DNA of 64,000 nucleotides, from the NCBI GenBank assembly GCA_011037195.1, contig JAAEAF010002683.1, positions 23,185 through 87,184 on the forward strand, in the 5' to 3' direction. Shown one piece after another: positions 1-9,469 of the stretch; the first letter of the stretch is position 1, and each line of letters starts with the position of its first letter. The stretch is from Triatoma infestans. Its lineage: Eukaryota > Arthropoda > Insecta > Hemiptera > Reduviidae. Under the pieces are notes generated by a model. It did not search any database and was not told where the DNA came from. It saw only the letters and a list, made by a program, of their open reading frames with translations. A program made the position numbers and the translations under genes.

Positions 1-447
1 AAATGTACTTAAGTCCTCAACAGGTTGCATTTGTTTGTCTCGAAAGACTGGATAAACTCTGTTAATTATCGTTGATTGTTATATTACAAGTGAATACAAT
101 TATATAGTATATATAGATTTGTAAAGGGAACATGATCAACGTAGCTCTCTTAGTATTTGTATATGGAATAATATAGTGTTTCAGTCTGAGTGTGTATGTA
201 CGATGGTGTGCTAGAATTGTTTACCTTTTTGGGAACAGGTAACCCGTTAGTAGTTTCACACATTAATCACCCCAGATGTACTGTCTGAGTGTTTGAGAAG
301 AGTGTGAGTGTAAGTGTGTGGGGTAACAGGGCCGGATTAACAACTAGTAATGTTAGGTATCGGCCAATCGATCACACGCTATTTAAACGCCCAGGACTAC
401 GGATCATTTGCGAATCGAAGTAACTTTATACACATTTCTTATGCAAC
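1..447. other. AT-rich stretch without recognised features
   Basis: No coding similarity, RNA gene or clear repeat was recognised. A short segment near 329-365 (gccggattaac...) resembles one at 22754-22800 inside a Plod intron, so part of it may be a dispersed element end. No upstream Pdfr exon was seen. Confidence 0.4.
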
Positions 448-604
448 TTAAATACGTCTAATAATTGAATACGTCCTTGGCCATTTGTTCAATAGTTCAT
501 CCATAAATAGATAATTAATATTTTCCTGATAATCGCTAATCAGAATTGTTCTGATACACTTACTTACAATTTTTTCTGGTATTTTATCCGTCATATTTAT
601 TTTG

Positions 605-640
605 TTCCTGACTGGTTGATTTACATCCATCATCAGAGTA
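605..640 (-). ncRNA. degenerate hammerhead-like module in Penelope end
   Basis: The minus strand reads CTGATGA followed by TGGATGTAAATCA, so the first core box is intact and a GAT/ATC stem II can form. The GAAA box is replaced by ACCA, so this copy should not cleave. It aligns with the better copies at 2420-2462 and 12658-12688, including the flanking CAGGAACAAAAT-type sequence. Confidence 0.45.
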
Positions 641-687
641 AATTCACCCAGTTCCTGTAGAGAGTTCACTTTAACGTAATGTTTCTG

Positions 688-888
688 TTACTCACACTTG
701 TTAGTTTGTTGGTAGTATATATGTGGGGAGATTACAAGGTTATGTTATTATGTGTGTGTGTGTGTGTGTGTGTGTGTTTAATGACAAAGTGGAATTATTA
801 TAAATTATGGTTAGACATTAGAAAGTAGTGTATAATAAATAGAATCTTTTGAAGAATACTTTATAACTAAATTTTAATAGCGTTGCTA
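688..888. repeat. Penelope pseudo-LTR-type direct repeat, copy 1
   Basis: Near-duplicate of 1876-2045 in the same orientation, from cacacttgttagtttgttgg to aaattttaatag. A third, shorter relative is at 12720-12815 (gtttaatgacaaaatggaat). This copy is expanded by a (TG)n run at 750-777. Confidence 0.75.
750..777. repeat. (TG)n microsatellite
   Basis: Uninterrupted TG dinucleotides inside the Penelope direct repeat. The homologous copy at 1930-1942 has only a few TG units, so the run expanded after the repeats diverged. Confidence 0.9.
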
Positions 889-1527
889 AGTATGCTCAAT
901 GTTTTATGAAGTCATTTTTTATTAAGGGGGCGATAAGTTATTCAGGAGTATACTAAGAATAGATAAAATATGAAGAAAGGCAATGTAAAGTTTATGGCAG
1001 TCAAAAGCTTGTACAAGTAATAAATAAATGTGAAATACAAGAAAATATGTAAGTAAATTGATATGTAAGAAGAAGGTTGGCAGTGAATGTCAAATTGGAG
1101 ATGATATTAAAATAAATCATAAAGAAAATCAAATGCATTAGTTTTTATTTATCATGCTTATTTTTAAATGATATTAATTTATGATTGAATTACATTAAGA
1201 ATATGTTGAGAGAGATGTGGTGGCTTTTGTTAAGGTATTTTTCAATTGGGTAGGAGATTTTAAAAATATATCATGCAAAAATTCTGTATATTAATCCGGG
1301 GGAAGAAGATAATTTGGTTCCACAGGTTAGAATTTAATAAGAGGTGCATGCATCATGCATTTTTTTTTATGAACATATATTTTTTATATACATATACATG
1401 TGTGGATGAGTGTGTGGTATACATATATGGATATATGTGTTTTATGCTAGTTGCTGGTATGTTTGTAATATTGTTAGGTGTGAGGAATGACCTCAAAGAT
1501 TGTGTCTGAGTTAATAGTTTATTTGGT

Positions 1528-1880
1528 CATTCATTAATTATGTTTTTGTAGATAGTCTTGTGTTTGTATATTTCTATTTTTTCTAGAATGTGCCTTGGTG
1601 TAATAGGACCATTGTTTTTTCTATACTTTGTGATTCGTGATTGTTTTTTATAAGGTGGTTAGCATATGTAGAGTCGGTTTTGTTGTATTTGTCTGAGTGT
1701 AGGTGTTCTTTAAACCTTTCTTTAAGGCGTCTTCCGGTCTGGCCTTCGTACGTGCAATTGCATTCGGGGCAAGAGAGTTTGATGTACCACTTTTGTCATA
1801 CACGCTGGTTGTTTCTGTATGTGAAAGTGGCGAATATTGTGGGGTTTTCGTCTTGGTTGCGGTTTAGTCTGTTTTCACAC
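1528..1880 (-). pseudogene. Penelope-like reverse transcriptase C-terminus with GIY-YIG-like endonuclease
   Basis: Minus-strand translation gives PTIFATFTYR, then a cysteine pair CPECNC and YEGQTGRRLKERFKEHL, continuing through NHLIKNNH to a C-terminal IYKHKTIYKNIINE before a stop at 1528-1530. The CPxC plus Y-x-GQTGRR-x-x-x-R-x-x-EH pattern is the hallmark of the GIY-YIG domain fused to Penelope-like reverse transcriptases. One frameshift lies just after HQGT (near 1585) and a stop near 1815 breaks the link to the reverse transcriptase. Family role: endonuclease for target-primed integration. This copy is a remnant. Confidence 0.75.
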
Positions 1881-2045
1881 TTGTTAGTTTGTTAGCTGCA
1901 TATATGTGGGGAGTTTACAAGGTTATGTTGCTATGTGTGTGTTTAATGAAAAAGTGGAATTATTATAAATTATGATTACACATTAGAAAATAGTGTACAA
2001 TAAACAGCATGTTTTGAAGAATACTTTATAATTAAATTTTAATAG
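1876..2045. repeat. Penelope pseudo-LTR-type direct repeat, copy 2
   Basis: Second copy of the repeat at 688-888. It ends (aattttaatag) exactly where the plus-strand Penelope fragment begins, marking the junction of the two oppositely oriented pieces. Confidence 0.75.
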
Positions 2046-2518
2046 TACCACCGTAATACCTTCCAATTCCCATCAACACAAACTAGCAGCCCTCAGATAC
2101 CTAACTAGCAGGCAAGAAACTTTACAACTCAAAGCAACCAACTACAAACAAGAACTCAACACCATATACACCATAGCCAAAAAAACGGATACCTTGCTAG
2201 AGTTGTCAACAAATTATTAAGAAAAAACAGACTTAACCGCAACCAAGACGAAAACCCCACAATATTCGCCACTTTCACATACATACGGAACGAGGTTTAC
2301 AAACTGACAAACTTTTTCAAAAAACTAGGCTTAAGAACAGCATTCAGAACAAACAATAGACTGTAAACAAAATAGAAACATTACGTTGAAGTGAACTCTC
2401 TAAACAAACTTAGTGAATTTGCTCTGACGATGGAGGAAAATCCGAAACTGCTCAGGAACAAAATGAATATGCTTGCTACGAAGGGATAAAATCCAGCATT
2501 GCGGACCCATCCACATAA
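2046..2518 (+). mobile_element. Penelope-like element fragment, plus strand
   Basis: Plus-strand translation from 2050 gives SNSHQHKLAALRYLTSRQ, then NYKQELNTIYTIAKK, the thumb region typical of Penelope-like reverse transcriptases. After a stop and frameshift it continues through the PTIFATFTYI and KLTNFFKKLGLRTAFRTNN segments that normally precede the GIY-YIG domain. The shared 60 bp at 2223-2285 is nearly identical to the reverse complement of 1816-1878, so this and the minus-strand piece are the same family. Downstream (2360-2518) is non-coding end sequence with a hammerhead-like module instead of the nuclease domain, so this copy has an internal deletion. Confidence 0.7.
2420..2462 (+). 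ncRNA. hammerhead-like module of Penelope end
   Basis: Reads CTGACGA, TGGAGGAAAATCC, GAAACTGCTCAGG. The CUGAYGA and GAAA boxes keep hammerhead spacing around a GG/CC-based stem II, but stem II is imperfect and the first box has U-to-C. Hammerhead motifs are established for Penelope-like elements; activity of this copy is doubtful. Confidence 0.5.
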
Positions 2519-2519
2519 T

Positions 2520-3130
2520 TTACAATTTTTTATTTGCCTGTTCTTTAATTTGAGCACGTATAGTTTTTAAAGAAGTGCTTTTGTTAAGATTATTATAAAA
2601 ATCAATGCGTCTTCTCTCAGCTTCTTTAACTGCTCGTTTAGCTATAGCAACTTTCCTTTTATAATATAAAAAATTCTTAAAGTTAGAACAGTTTTTGTAG
2701 TTTATATAAGCCACTTTTTTATCGTTTATTGTCTTTTGCAATCTACATTCCGCTAAATGTAAGAAGTAGTTGTTACTGCTATTATTATTGTTATTTTATC
2801 TTGGAATAGAAACATCGCAAGCTTTATTAATAATGTCAATTAAATTTTCATATGAAAGATTTTCATTTGAATAACGAAAATTCCCTTCAACGCACTGTTT
2901 AAATGAAATCTAATTTGCATTTTTTGTTTTCCATATTCCAAAATTACTGTTTGTCTCTTTATCTTTCCGGAGTGAGCTTGATTTTATTATAATCGGTAAA
3001 TGGTCTGAACTTAAAGAGTCCGGACCAACCTACCATTCGAACATATGGGCAACATCTTATGGAACAAAGCTAATATCTATAGCTAATCTACTAGAACTTG
3101 CTATTAATTACTAAGCTAGAGGAACCATTG
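2520..3130 (-). pseudogene. LINE ORF2 fragment: endonuclease end and EN-RT linker
   Basis: On the minus strand, at about 3010-2950, the sequence DSLSSDHLPIIIKSS carries the SDH motif that closes the apurinic-type endonuclease domain of non-LTR retrotransposons. It is followed by FGIWKTKNAN and FKQCVEGNFRYSNENLSYEN, then an arginine- and lysine-rich stretch at 2741-2520 (YYKRKVAIAKRAVKEAERRR) typical of the linker before the reverse transcriptase. Several in-frame stops (for example near 2908 and 2798) show it is dead. No reverse transcriptase follows; the piece abuts the Penelope fragment at 2518. Confidence 0.7.
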
Positions 3131-3597
3131 TTTAGAAAGAATTTGTTTCATCTGCCGCCTCAACAAATTTTAAATTACTATTGTTGAGTTATAATGCAAT
3201 TCTGCTTTTCTTATTAACATCTGATCTAGCGCTTCATTACATGGTTTTTAATGTGTTCATTTACACGTTAGAAATAAATTACATAAAAATTAAATATATG
3301 GTAATAAACATATTTACACTGTACAAGTAAAATTAAAATTCTATATACCAAAGCTAACTATACACAAAAATTACAATTTTCTTTTATACGAGTAATTCTT
3401 TTTCAATTACAATTTCAATTTTATATCGTACATAAAATAATAAAAAAAATTCATCCGGTATCTGTCATATGCCAGTTACAAAATGCGTAGAAAACGTTTT
3501 TCAACCCTCCAAAACACTAACAAACCTATTCTGTAAATTGCACTTCCGGTTAATCAATTTTTTTCAAATAAATACTTCTAATAAAACCATTCTTACC
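3131..3597. other. no recognised feature
   Basis: AT-rich sequence. An open stretch at 3469-3687 (plus) reads into the inverted duplication that follows. Nothing recognised in 3131-3460. Confidence 0.4.
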
Positions 3598-3755
3598 AGA
3601 AATGAATACATTAGGGTTACAATGAATGCCTCATATCCTGTTTTAGTAGATAATGAAAATATACACATGAAAATAATTAGTAGATAATTCATTATCTACT
3701 AAAACAGAGGGAGAGGTATTCATTATATCCATTTCTAATGTATTCATTGTCTCGC
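3598..3755. repeat. inverted duplication, arms about 60 bp
   Basis: Left arm (3598-3655) and right arm (3693-3755, reverse complement) share ATGAATACATTAG and then TGTTTTAGTAGATAATGA. About 35 bp separates them. Both arms encode the same short peptide reading toward the centre (VLVDNE), so the arms look like two diverged copies of one coding end facing each other. Confidence 0.7.
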
Positions 3756-4160
3756 TAATCATTTCACTTAACGCATCATCATTGAAATCTTTAATATACA
3801 CCGACTGCATATTTTTAACTATTGAGAATACCGAGTCATATAAACTATTATTATTGATGATTATTTTTTCAGAATTTAACTTGTTGATGTAACTGGTGAA
3901 TAAAGATTGTAACGATTGCTTTGGTAGGAGAAGAGAAAAATCTTGAATCTTAAGAAAATTCCTTGTCCTTTTATAAGAGGCTGTGGAAGCAAAAACTCTA
4001 TTTTATGATGCAATGTTTTTCTATAGAAGGGAATTCCTTCATTATATGATCAATAGCGAATAACATCATTAATGTTAGGATCATCATGCTTAGCAATGGC
4101 AGAGAAGGAATTATTATCAAGGAAATTTCTGGCATCATTGTAGGGAATGTCAAAACATGT
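3690..4160 (-). pseudogene. decayed ORF of unknown family
   Basis: Minus-strand reading is open from about 4007 to the centre of the inverted duplication: NRVFASTASYKRTRNFLKIQ (start), VFSIVKNMQSVYIKDFNDDA, SEMISETMNTLEMDIMNTSP. A second open segment in another frame lies upstream (4150-3980): CFDIPYNDARNFLDNNSFSA, KHDDPNINDVIRY, then a stop. Composition (acidic, asparagine-rich, no low-complexity runs) looks protein-coding. I do not recognise a domain. It could be an internal protein of a large DNA transposon or a viral remnant; no function is claimed. Confidence 0.35.
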
Positions 4161-4754
4161 ATTTTTGGTGAAAAATCAATTTCAAAAATTTAACATGCTC
4201 ACAATACTTCCTAGTGTCAACAGGAAGAAAATTGGAAAAGGCTACAATAAGTGTTAAGACAAGGGTAACCCCCAAGAAAATCTGCCCACTAAGGAAGCTT
4301 ATCTTCAGAATGGTTGTCAAACTTTATGTTAACGGGTGCAAAATTTATTTACGTTTTCAGATATTTATTTATTGTTAAAATGTTTTTCATTATTTAAAAT
4401 TTATTGGTAAATTTTCTTTAATATATTAAAATATATTTTAGCAATTCATCCAAACCTTAAAATTAATTATTTGAAAATTGCAACGCTGAATTTTTTTCAA
4501 TCACTGGGAGACTACAAATACACCTTAGGTGTTTTTAGTGAAATAATTTGTCACATTATTCATCTGTTGTGAACAACAACAAAAAATCATTGTATAAAAG
4601 TATTTCTTACCGTTGATGAATCATTTTTCATTTCTGTAGCTGATTTAAGACAAGACCCTAGTAACTTTTAATTGTCTTTTTTATGTTACTGCATGTAACA
4701 AATGTGTATGTTCAAAAATTATTCATCCTCCACACCTTCACGACTATCTATATA

Positions 4755-4795
4755 TTAAAGCCTTGATAAAGACAGGAAATTCTGTCGAAACGTTG
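4755..4795 (+). ncRNA. hammerhead-like module, GACAG/CTGTC type
   Basis: Reads CTTGATAAAGACAGGAAATT then CTGTCGAAACGTTGG. A 5-bp GACAG/CTGTC stem is followed directly by GAAAC. The first box is degenerate (UUGAUAA). This ending resembles those of Penelope-type elements and differs in sequence from the other modules in the window. Confidence 0.45.
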
Positions 4796-4985
4796 GCAAA
4801 ATTGAATGTTTCTTTCTTGATCGATCCTCACTCACCAAATTTCTTCATAACATAAAAAATTATTGTATTTATTAATGTTTAAAGCATTATAAAAATACAT
4901 TTATTGTATTTATTATACAAAATTACATTTATTTTAACAAAAATATATATTTTGTATTACTTTTATATTCTATTTTTGATTCTAG

Positions 4986-5170
4986 TGAGAGTATTTCAAG
5001 AGAAATTCCATTACAAACTGTATACAAGTCTGGGCTGGGGTGTCCCAGTCATAATGACTACAGCCTGGGCAGCCACTTCTGCCATTCAGATGAAGACTAA
5101 ATGTTGGTGGGGTTATAATCTTACCATTTATTTTTGGATATTAGAAGGACCAAGATTTGCTGTTATTATT
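4986..5170 (+). CDS. Pdfr: Pdfr exon: intracellular loop 2 to start of TM5
   Basis: Acceptor ttttgattctag at 4974-4985, donor gtaagt at 5171. The exon begins with the last two bases of a split codon and ends on a codon boundary. It encodes the TM4 segment [20 protein letters not shown], the CWWGYNLT loop and [11 protein letters not shown]. Confidence 0.88.
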
Positions 5171-6346
5171 GTAAGTGTATAATATACAAAATTCTATTTT
5201 ACGCTGGATTTGTAAAATTATATTTTGTGATTATTTTACTTTTATTCTTATATATTTCAGTTAAACTTCTTATTTCTTTTGAATATCATCAGAGTTCTTG
5301 TAGTGAAGTTAAGGCAAAGTCATACTAGTGAAATTGAACAGGTTAGGTAAGTAAAAAGGTGACTAATTATATATTAATGTAAAAAAAAAAAAAGACCTAC
5401 TCTTGTAATTAACAAACAGTGAAATATCTGTAGTTATAATTTACATAAAAATCTTTTTTATATAGAAAAGCAGTTCGTGCAGCCGTCGTACTTCTTCCAC
5501 TTTTAGGTATAACAAATTTAGTAAATATGCTGGAGGCACCACTGGATCGTCAGGTGTGGGAATTTGCCTTATGGTCGTACGCTACACATTTCCTTACATC
5601 TTTCCAAGGTCTCTTTGTTGCTGTACTGTACTGTTTTCTAAATGGCGAAGTGAGTATTTAAAATTTAATTATCTTGTTTTAACAAACTAAGAAGAAATAG
5701 TTATTAATTTATAATGTGCGTACCACGAGGACTAACCACTCTCTTCAAGGGTTGGTGAAAATTTTAAGTGAAGGTGTTGCAGGCACAAAATAACAAACAA
5801 ACAAAATCAACTGGTATCTATCTGTCATGTGACAGTTGGAACATGCGTTTGAAATTCTATCAATGCTTCTAATGTATATTAATATTATGTAGGTGGTAAA
5901 CCGAATATTATTTATCGCCTTTAATTAAAATCAGTATTTATATATATTTAATTATTTATCTGAAATAAATGTAATATATTATATTTTTCAAACATTTAGA
6001 GAATTAAATAATATGGAGCGAGGGAATTAACTCTATGATTTATTTACTCATAATACTGAGATATTTCCTCCATATTTAATATGATACTAAATAAAGTCAA
6101 TGTAATTTAATAAGATATTACTACCTTATAAAATATGTAATCTTACAAGTTTTAAATATTTTATTATATCTAAGAAAGAGTAAATGTAGATTTCTTTATT
6201 TTCAGGTTCGTAATGCATTGAGTAAAAGTATCTATACGTACTTATCTTTGAGGCCAAGGCACTTTACACCGAGAAGAAACTCAGCATACGCCAGTGTTGG
6301 GTGTTCTAGGCCTGAGCCACAGCCTGAGTCAGTTTTGTTTATATAA
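4986..6346 (+). CDS. Pdfr: PDF receptor (class B GPCR), 3' exons only
   Basis: Four coding exons (4986-5170, 5261-5346, 5466-5649, 6206-6346) join in phase across GT-AG introns to give about 198 residues. They cover the end of the TM3/intracellular loop 2 region ([20 protein letters not shown]), TM4, the extracellular loop 2 cysteine with [18 protein letters not shown]5 ([18 protein letters not shown]), TM6 ([20 protein letters not shown]) and TM7 with the class B motif [18 protein letters not shown] short tail ends SVLFI-stop. The pattern matches insect pigment-dispersing-factor receptors, which couple circadian neuropeptide signalling to cAMP. The first exon enters with a split codon, so upstream exons (signal peptide, hormone-binding domain, TM1-3) must exist; none was found at 1-4985. 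The tail after NGEV is only about 45 residues, short beside the fly protein. Other class B receptors are possible but TM5-TM7 favour Pdfr. Confidence 0.88.
5261..5346 (+). CDS. Pdfr: Pdfr exon: TM5 and intracellular loop 3
   Basis: Acceptor ttatatatttcag ends at 5260, donor gtaagt at 5347. Encodes [20 protein letters not shown] then HTSEIEQVR. It ends with two bases of a split arginine codon. The [12 protein letters not shown] loop contacts G protein in class B receptors. Confidence 0.9.
5466..5649 (+). CDS. Pdfr: Pdfr exon: TM6 and TM7
   Basis: Acceptor tttttatatag ends at 5465, donor gtgagt at 5650. Completes the split arginine codon and encodes [20 protein letters not shown], extracellular loop 3, and TM7 ending FLNGE. 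The most diagnostic exon of the gene. Confidence 0.92.
6206..6346 (+). CDS. Pdfr: Pdfr last coding exon: helix 8 and cytoplasmic tail
   Basis: Acceptor tttctttattttcag ends at 6205. Encodes [20 protein letters not shown], then [12 protein letters not shown], and the tail [13 protein letters not shown], stop TAA at 6344-6346. The preceding intron (5650-6205) holds nothing recognised. A possible ATTAAA polyadenylation signal lies at about 6409-6414. Confidence 0.88.
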   Translation, partial: VRNALSKSIYTYLSLRPRHFTPRRNSAYASVGCSRPEPQPESVLFI

Positions 6347-6809
6347 AGCTAATCAAGTTAGCATGCCTAACCTTATTCTTAATGGTAACACTCACAACGT
6401 GGTTCATCATTAAATTACTGTTTTTTGATTTCCTGTTTTATGTATTTATATTTGCTTTCACGTTCACGGGAAAAACATGTTTTGGATTTCCAAAATTAGA
6501 AAAAAAAAATATTTTTTTTAGCGAGGATCTCTTTCCAAAAACGAAATATTGTAGGGAAGCTCAATGACCTACCACTATCGACCTAGCACAGGGTTTCGCT
6601 CAAAATCCGTTAACTGAAAGTGTCGGCTTTACTGAAAGTTTTTTTTGTGATTTTTTTGAAAACGGCTTAATGATTTTCTTCAAACATACACCACCTAATC
6701 ACGCATACCTAGTTTTAATAATTTAACAGGAAATATTAATAGAGCAGGAAATTTCAGAAGATTAATTGCCAAGTAATTCAAATAATTTGTTTTATTTAGA
6801 CAAAGATAA
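6347..6809. other. Pdfr 3' flank
   Basis: Presumed 3' UTR and flank. Runs of A and T near 6497-6520. No other feature recognised. Confidence 0.4.
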
Positions 6810-7305
6810 GATCACTAAGTGGAAAAACAGAGGCCTCCAAAAATGTCAGAATGCGGGTTGAAAATCTTGAGTCTCATTTGCCCGGTTGCAAGGCTTGTGT
6901 GAAAACTTTGAAAACGCGTTAGAAGTATGGCATTATTCTTTTAATGAAGAAATGCTAAATATTATTAGGCGGTGTACGAATCAACCGATAGAAGATGTTA
7001 AGGAACACAATTTCAGAGAAAGAGACGTAAAATGCACTATGTCACAGAAATCTTAGCTACTATTGGGTCGCTCTACTTTGCAGGTGTTTTGAAAGCTAAT
7101 CGGTTAAACACAGAAGATATGTGAGCACTGGGATTGATCCGTTTCGACTGACAATGTCCATCAAAAGATTTTAATTTCTTGGGAGGCATTTTTCAACTGA
7201 CGATGCAGCCATTTGCCTTCGACATAAAAGTATTACTAAATTGGATCCTATTAGAGAAATGTTTGATATGTTCATCAGCAATTGCCAAATATTTGCTTTG
7301 TTTGT
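6810..7305 (+). pseudogene. piggyBac-type transposase remnant
   Basis: Plus-strand translation in changing frames gives FNEEMLNIIRRCTNQPIEDV at about 6937-7000, then an ILATIGSLYFAGVLKANRLN-like segment (7050-7105), FRLTMSIKRF-like residues with F..LGRHFSTDDA (7140-7205), and KLDPIREMFDMFISNCQ (7240-7290). These are, in order, the conserved blocks of the N-terminal half of the piggyBac DDE transposase domain. At least four frameshifts or stops are needed to read through, and no catalytic C-terminal half or TTAA-flanked inverted repeats were found. Confidence 0.6.
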
Positions 7306-8194
7306 TATAATAATAATGATAATTAAAAACTATACTGATATTTTAACATAAACAATTATTTTGATGATTTCATTTAATACTAAATTTTTTATTGTTTTTT
7401 CAATGTTTTTTTATATCATGCAATTGTTTTTAAGTAAGTTAAAGAGAATTTAAAGTTTTGTAATACATTAATGTTAAGAAAAAACAAAACAAACTTATAT
7501 TTCTAAGCGCGGATCATGAGTCCGCAGCGACCCATAATGTTTGTTATAAAATCAGGCGCGCCTCCTGCAGTGTTAAATTTGGCATATAACTCCCATTTCT
7601 TCTATTTGAATGGTTTTTCTAGAAAAATTTATTTCAACGATGTTCTAGATTCCTGTAGAACGTTAGTTTTCCTCTACAGTCCACAGTTCGATTCTATTAC
7701 CTGGTTCATAAAACATTTAGTAAAAAATTTCCGTTAACAGAAGTGTGAGGAAGAGAAAGGTGAAATATAAACCTATTAATGTTTGAGTTAAAAATTCAAA
7801 CACTCGAAGATGGACAAACATGCGGAACAGATGACTGGTTGTATATAATGGCGACCAGACGTGAGATGGTACAAAAAAGTAAACCAAATTAATTAATAAA
7901 ATAAAATTTATTCATTCATTAATGAAGTGAGATGCTGAGACTCTAGAAGCTGAAAGACTAAAACGCTGCAACTGAAGATTCGTGTGAAGTGTATATGTAT
8001 TTATTTGTATGCAGAAAAAATCTGATGTGAACACTCATACTCTTTACTCTAATTAATACAATTTAATCTAGAAATATCCTTTAAAACTGCAACTTTACAA
8101 TGTTTAGTTGGGCTGGGCACAAAAATGCTGGGGATATTAATTGTCTACCTTACTGACAGTATGTCAAAACTTCGAAAGCTATTGCAAATTTAAC
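7306..8194. other. intergenic, no recognised gene
   Basis: AT-rich. An open stretch at 7516-7737 shows no family resemblance. At 8015-8052 there is a copy of the terminus B motif of the dispersed repeat (atctgatgtgaacactca). Confidence 0.4.
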
Positions 8195-8770
8195 AATTCA
8201 AACATCCAGTACCTCTCTAAAATCAATTTTTTTAGTAATAAAATAGTTTCTATTTTATCCAGAACCATTCCAAGTTAATAAAAATCGTTGTAACCGTTAT
8301 CGAGAAAAATTTCAAAATACTCAGAAAACTAGTCTTCCGGTAAACCCATTTTCTTGAAATTCGGAATTCTATCCATGCTTCCAATGGGTATTAATATTAT
8401 GAAGGTGGTAAAACCACATATTACACAGAAGTGATAGTTTAGAGGAAATCATAACGCTACGAAAATCACAAAAAACTGAAACAACATTAACACTATAGTC
8501 ACACTTTCGGTTGATGAATTTTTTACGAAATCTTCGGGTCTGAGTGGTGTTAGTGCCTAAACGGAATATCAAGTTCGAACTTCCTGCTACTTTCTGTGTT
8601 GGAGATATTCTGTTTAAAACACATCATACATACAGACCATTCGCTAACAACATATTTTTCGTATTCTAGGGATCATGAGATATATATTTCCATTGAAAAC
8701 TCAGTTTCGAAAAAATCTCGCACATTCGCAATACTTCACTTTCTTGGAGTAAGAGAAAGTAAACACAGTC
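8195..8770 (-). repeat. dispersed gtaagagaaagt repeat, partial copy
   Basis: Contains the family hallmarks: aaaatcgttg near a TTTTCGAGAAAA-type run, ttccggtaaacccattttct, a segment aatattatgaaggtggtaaa, and a terminal gtaagagaaagt at 8750. Non-coding. See the near-full copies at 38288-39272 and 42605-43512. Confidence 0.55.
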
Positions 8771-8970
8771 TTTGGTTGAAAGTAACAACAAAGAAACCAA
8801 ACAATACCAGTTGCAGTAAACCACCAAACAGCAAGCAGAAGCGATAGTGAATGTAGTATTACAGACGCGGAAATTATTAATAGCGGACAAACAGTTAACT
8901 TTTCACAGTCGCCCAATCACGGGAAGGTTCTCTATTGAGAGACGAAAAGCAAGTGAAGTAAGAAAAGTGC

Positions 8971-9003
8971 GACAATTTCCCACATATCGTGGGAAATTGC
9001 GAC
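8971..9003. repeat. small perfect hairpin
   Basis: CAATTTCCCAC and its reverse complement GTGGGAAATTG separated by ATATC, giving 11-bp arms. No terminator role is expected in a eukaryote; it may be a foldback end. Confidence 0.6.
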
Positions 9004-9469
9004 AAGTACAAAGGGTGATAACTAAAACTCTCCTATACCGTTCTTTTAAGTGGGAAGGGATTTGGCAGGTACCGCATACCGCCAAAATAAAACCGCCCGG
9101 TCGTCTTAATAATTACCTAATAATAATAATTTTCATACCGCATTATACCGTTAGAGGTGAACAAAAAATCTAAAGGAACAGAAGGAACCGTGCTTTCAGC
9201 AAGGGCGCCAAACTTTTTTCAATATCATTACTGTATGAACTAAACAAAAAAATGAGTTTATAACTGTAAATTTATCGCTAAATGTAGATCAGATTTGTAA
9301 ACAGTGAGCAGCACTCCTTCTCAATATAACATTTATTTATTTCTTCCTTTTTTTTTTTTTTTTTTTTATTATGTAATTTATAATCTTCATAAAGATTGCT
9401 TTTAATATATCTTAATATTATATAGGTGGCATTGTATATTTATACTGAATTTAATTTTATGGCAGTTCC

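Larger units (their letters stand above)
448..2045 (-). mobile_element. Penelope-like element fragment, minus strand
   Basis: Read on the minus strand the order is: a roughly 170-200 bp repeat (2045-1876), a coding fragment ending in a GIY-YIG-like nuclease (1880-1528), about 640 bp of non-coding sequence, a second copy of the same repeat (888-688), then a hammerhead-like box (640-605). The direct repeats share long runs such as ggaattattataaattatg and a common ending aaattttaatag. This matches the pseudo-LTR arrangement known for Penelope-like elements, whose reverse transcriptase is linked to a GIY-YIG endonuclease. The coding part is 5'-truncated and frameshifted, so the copy is dead. Confidence 0.7.

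Noticed and set aside
1641..1895. Open frame on the plus strand
   Set aside because: It is the antisense of the Penelope GIY-YIG coding fragment.
1..4985. Upstream Pdfr exons (hormone-binding domain, TM1-3)
   Set aside because: I looked for them on the plus strand and found no segment with class B receptor features; they are probably outside the window.
8596..9173. Overlapping open frames on both strands
   Set aside because: They lie in or beside the dispersed repeat and have no recognisable family pattern; length is within chance for this composition.
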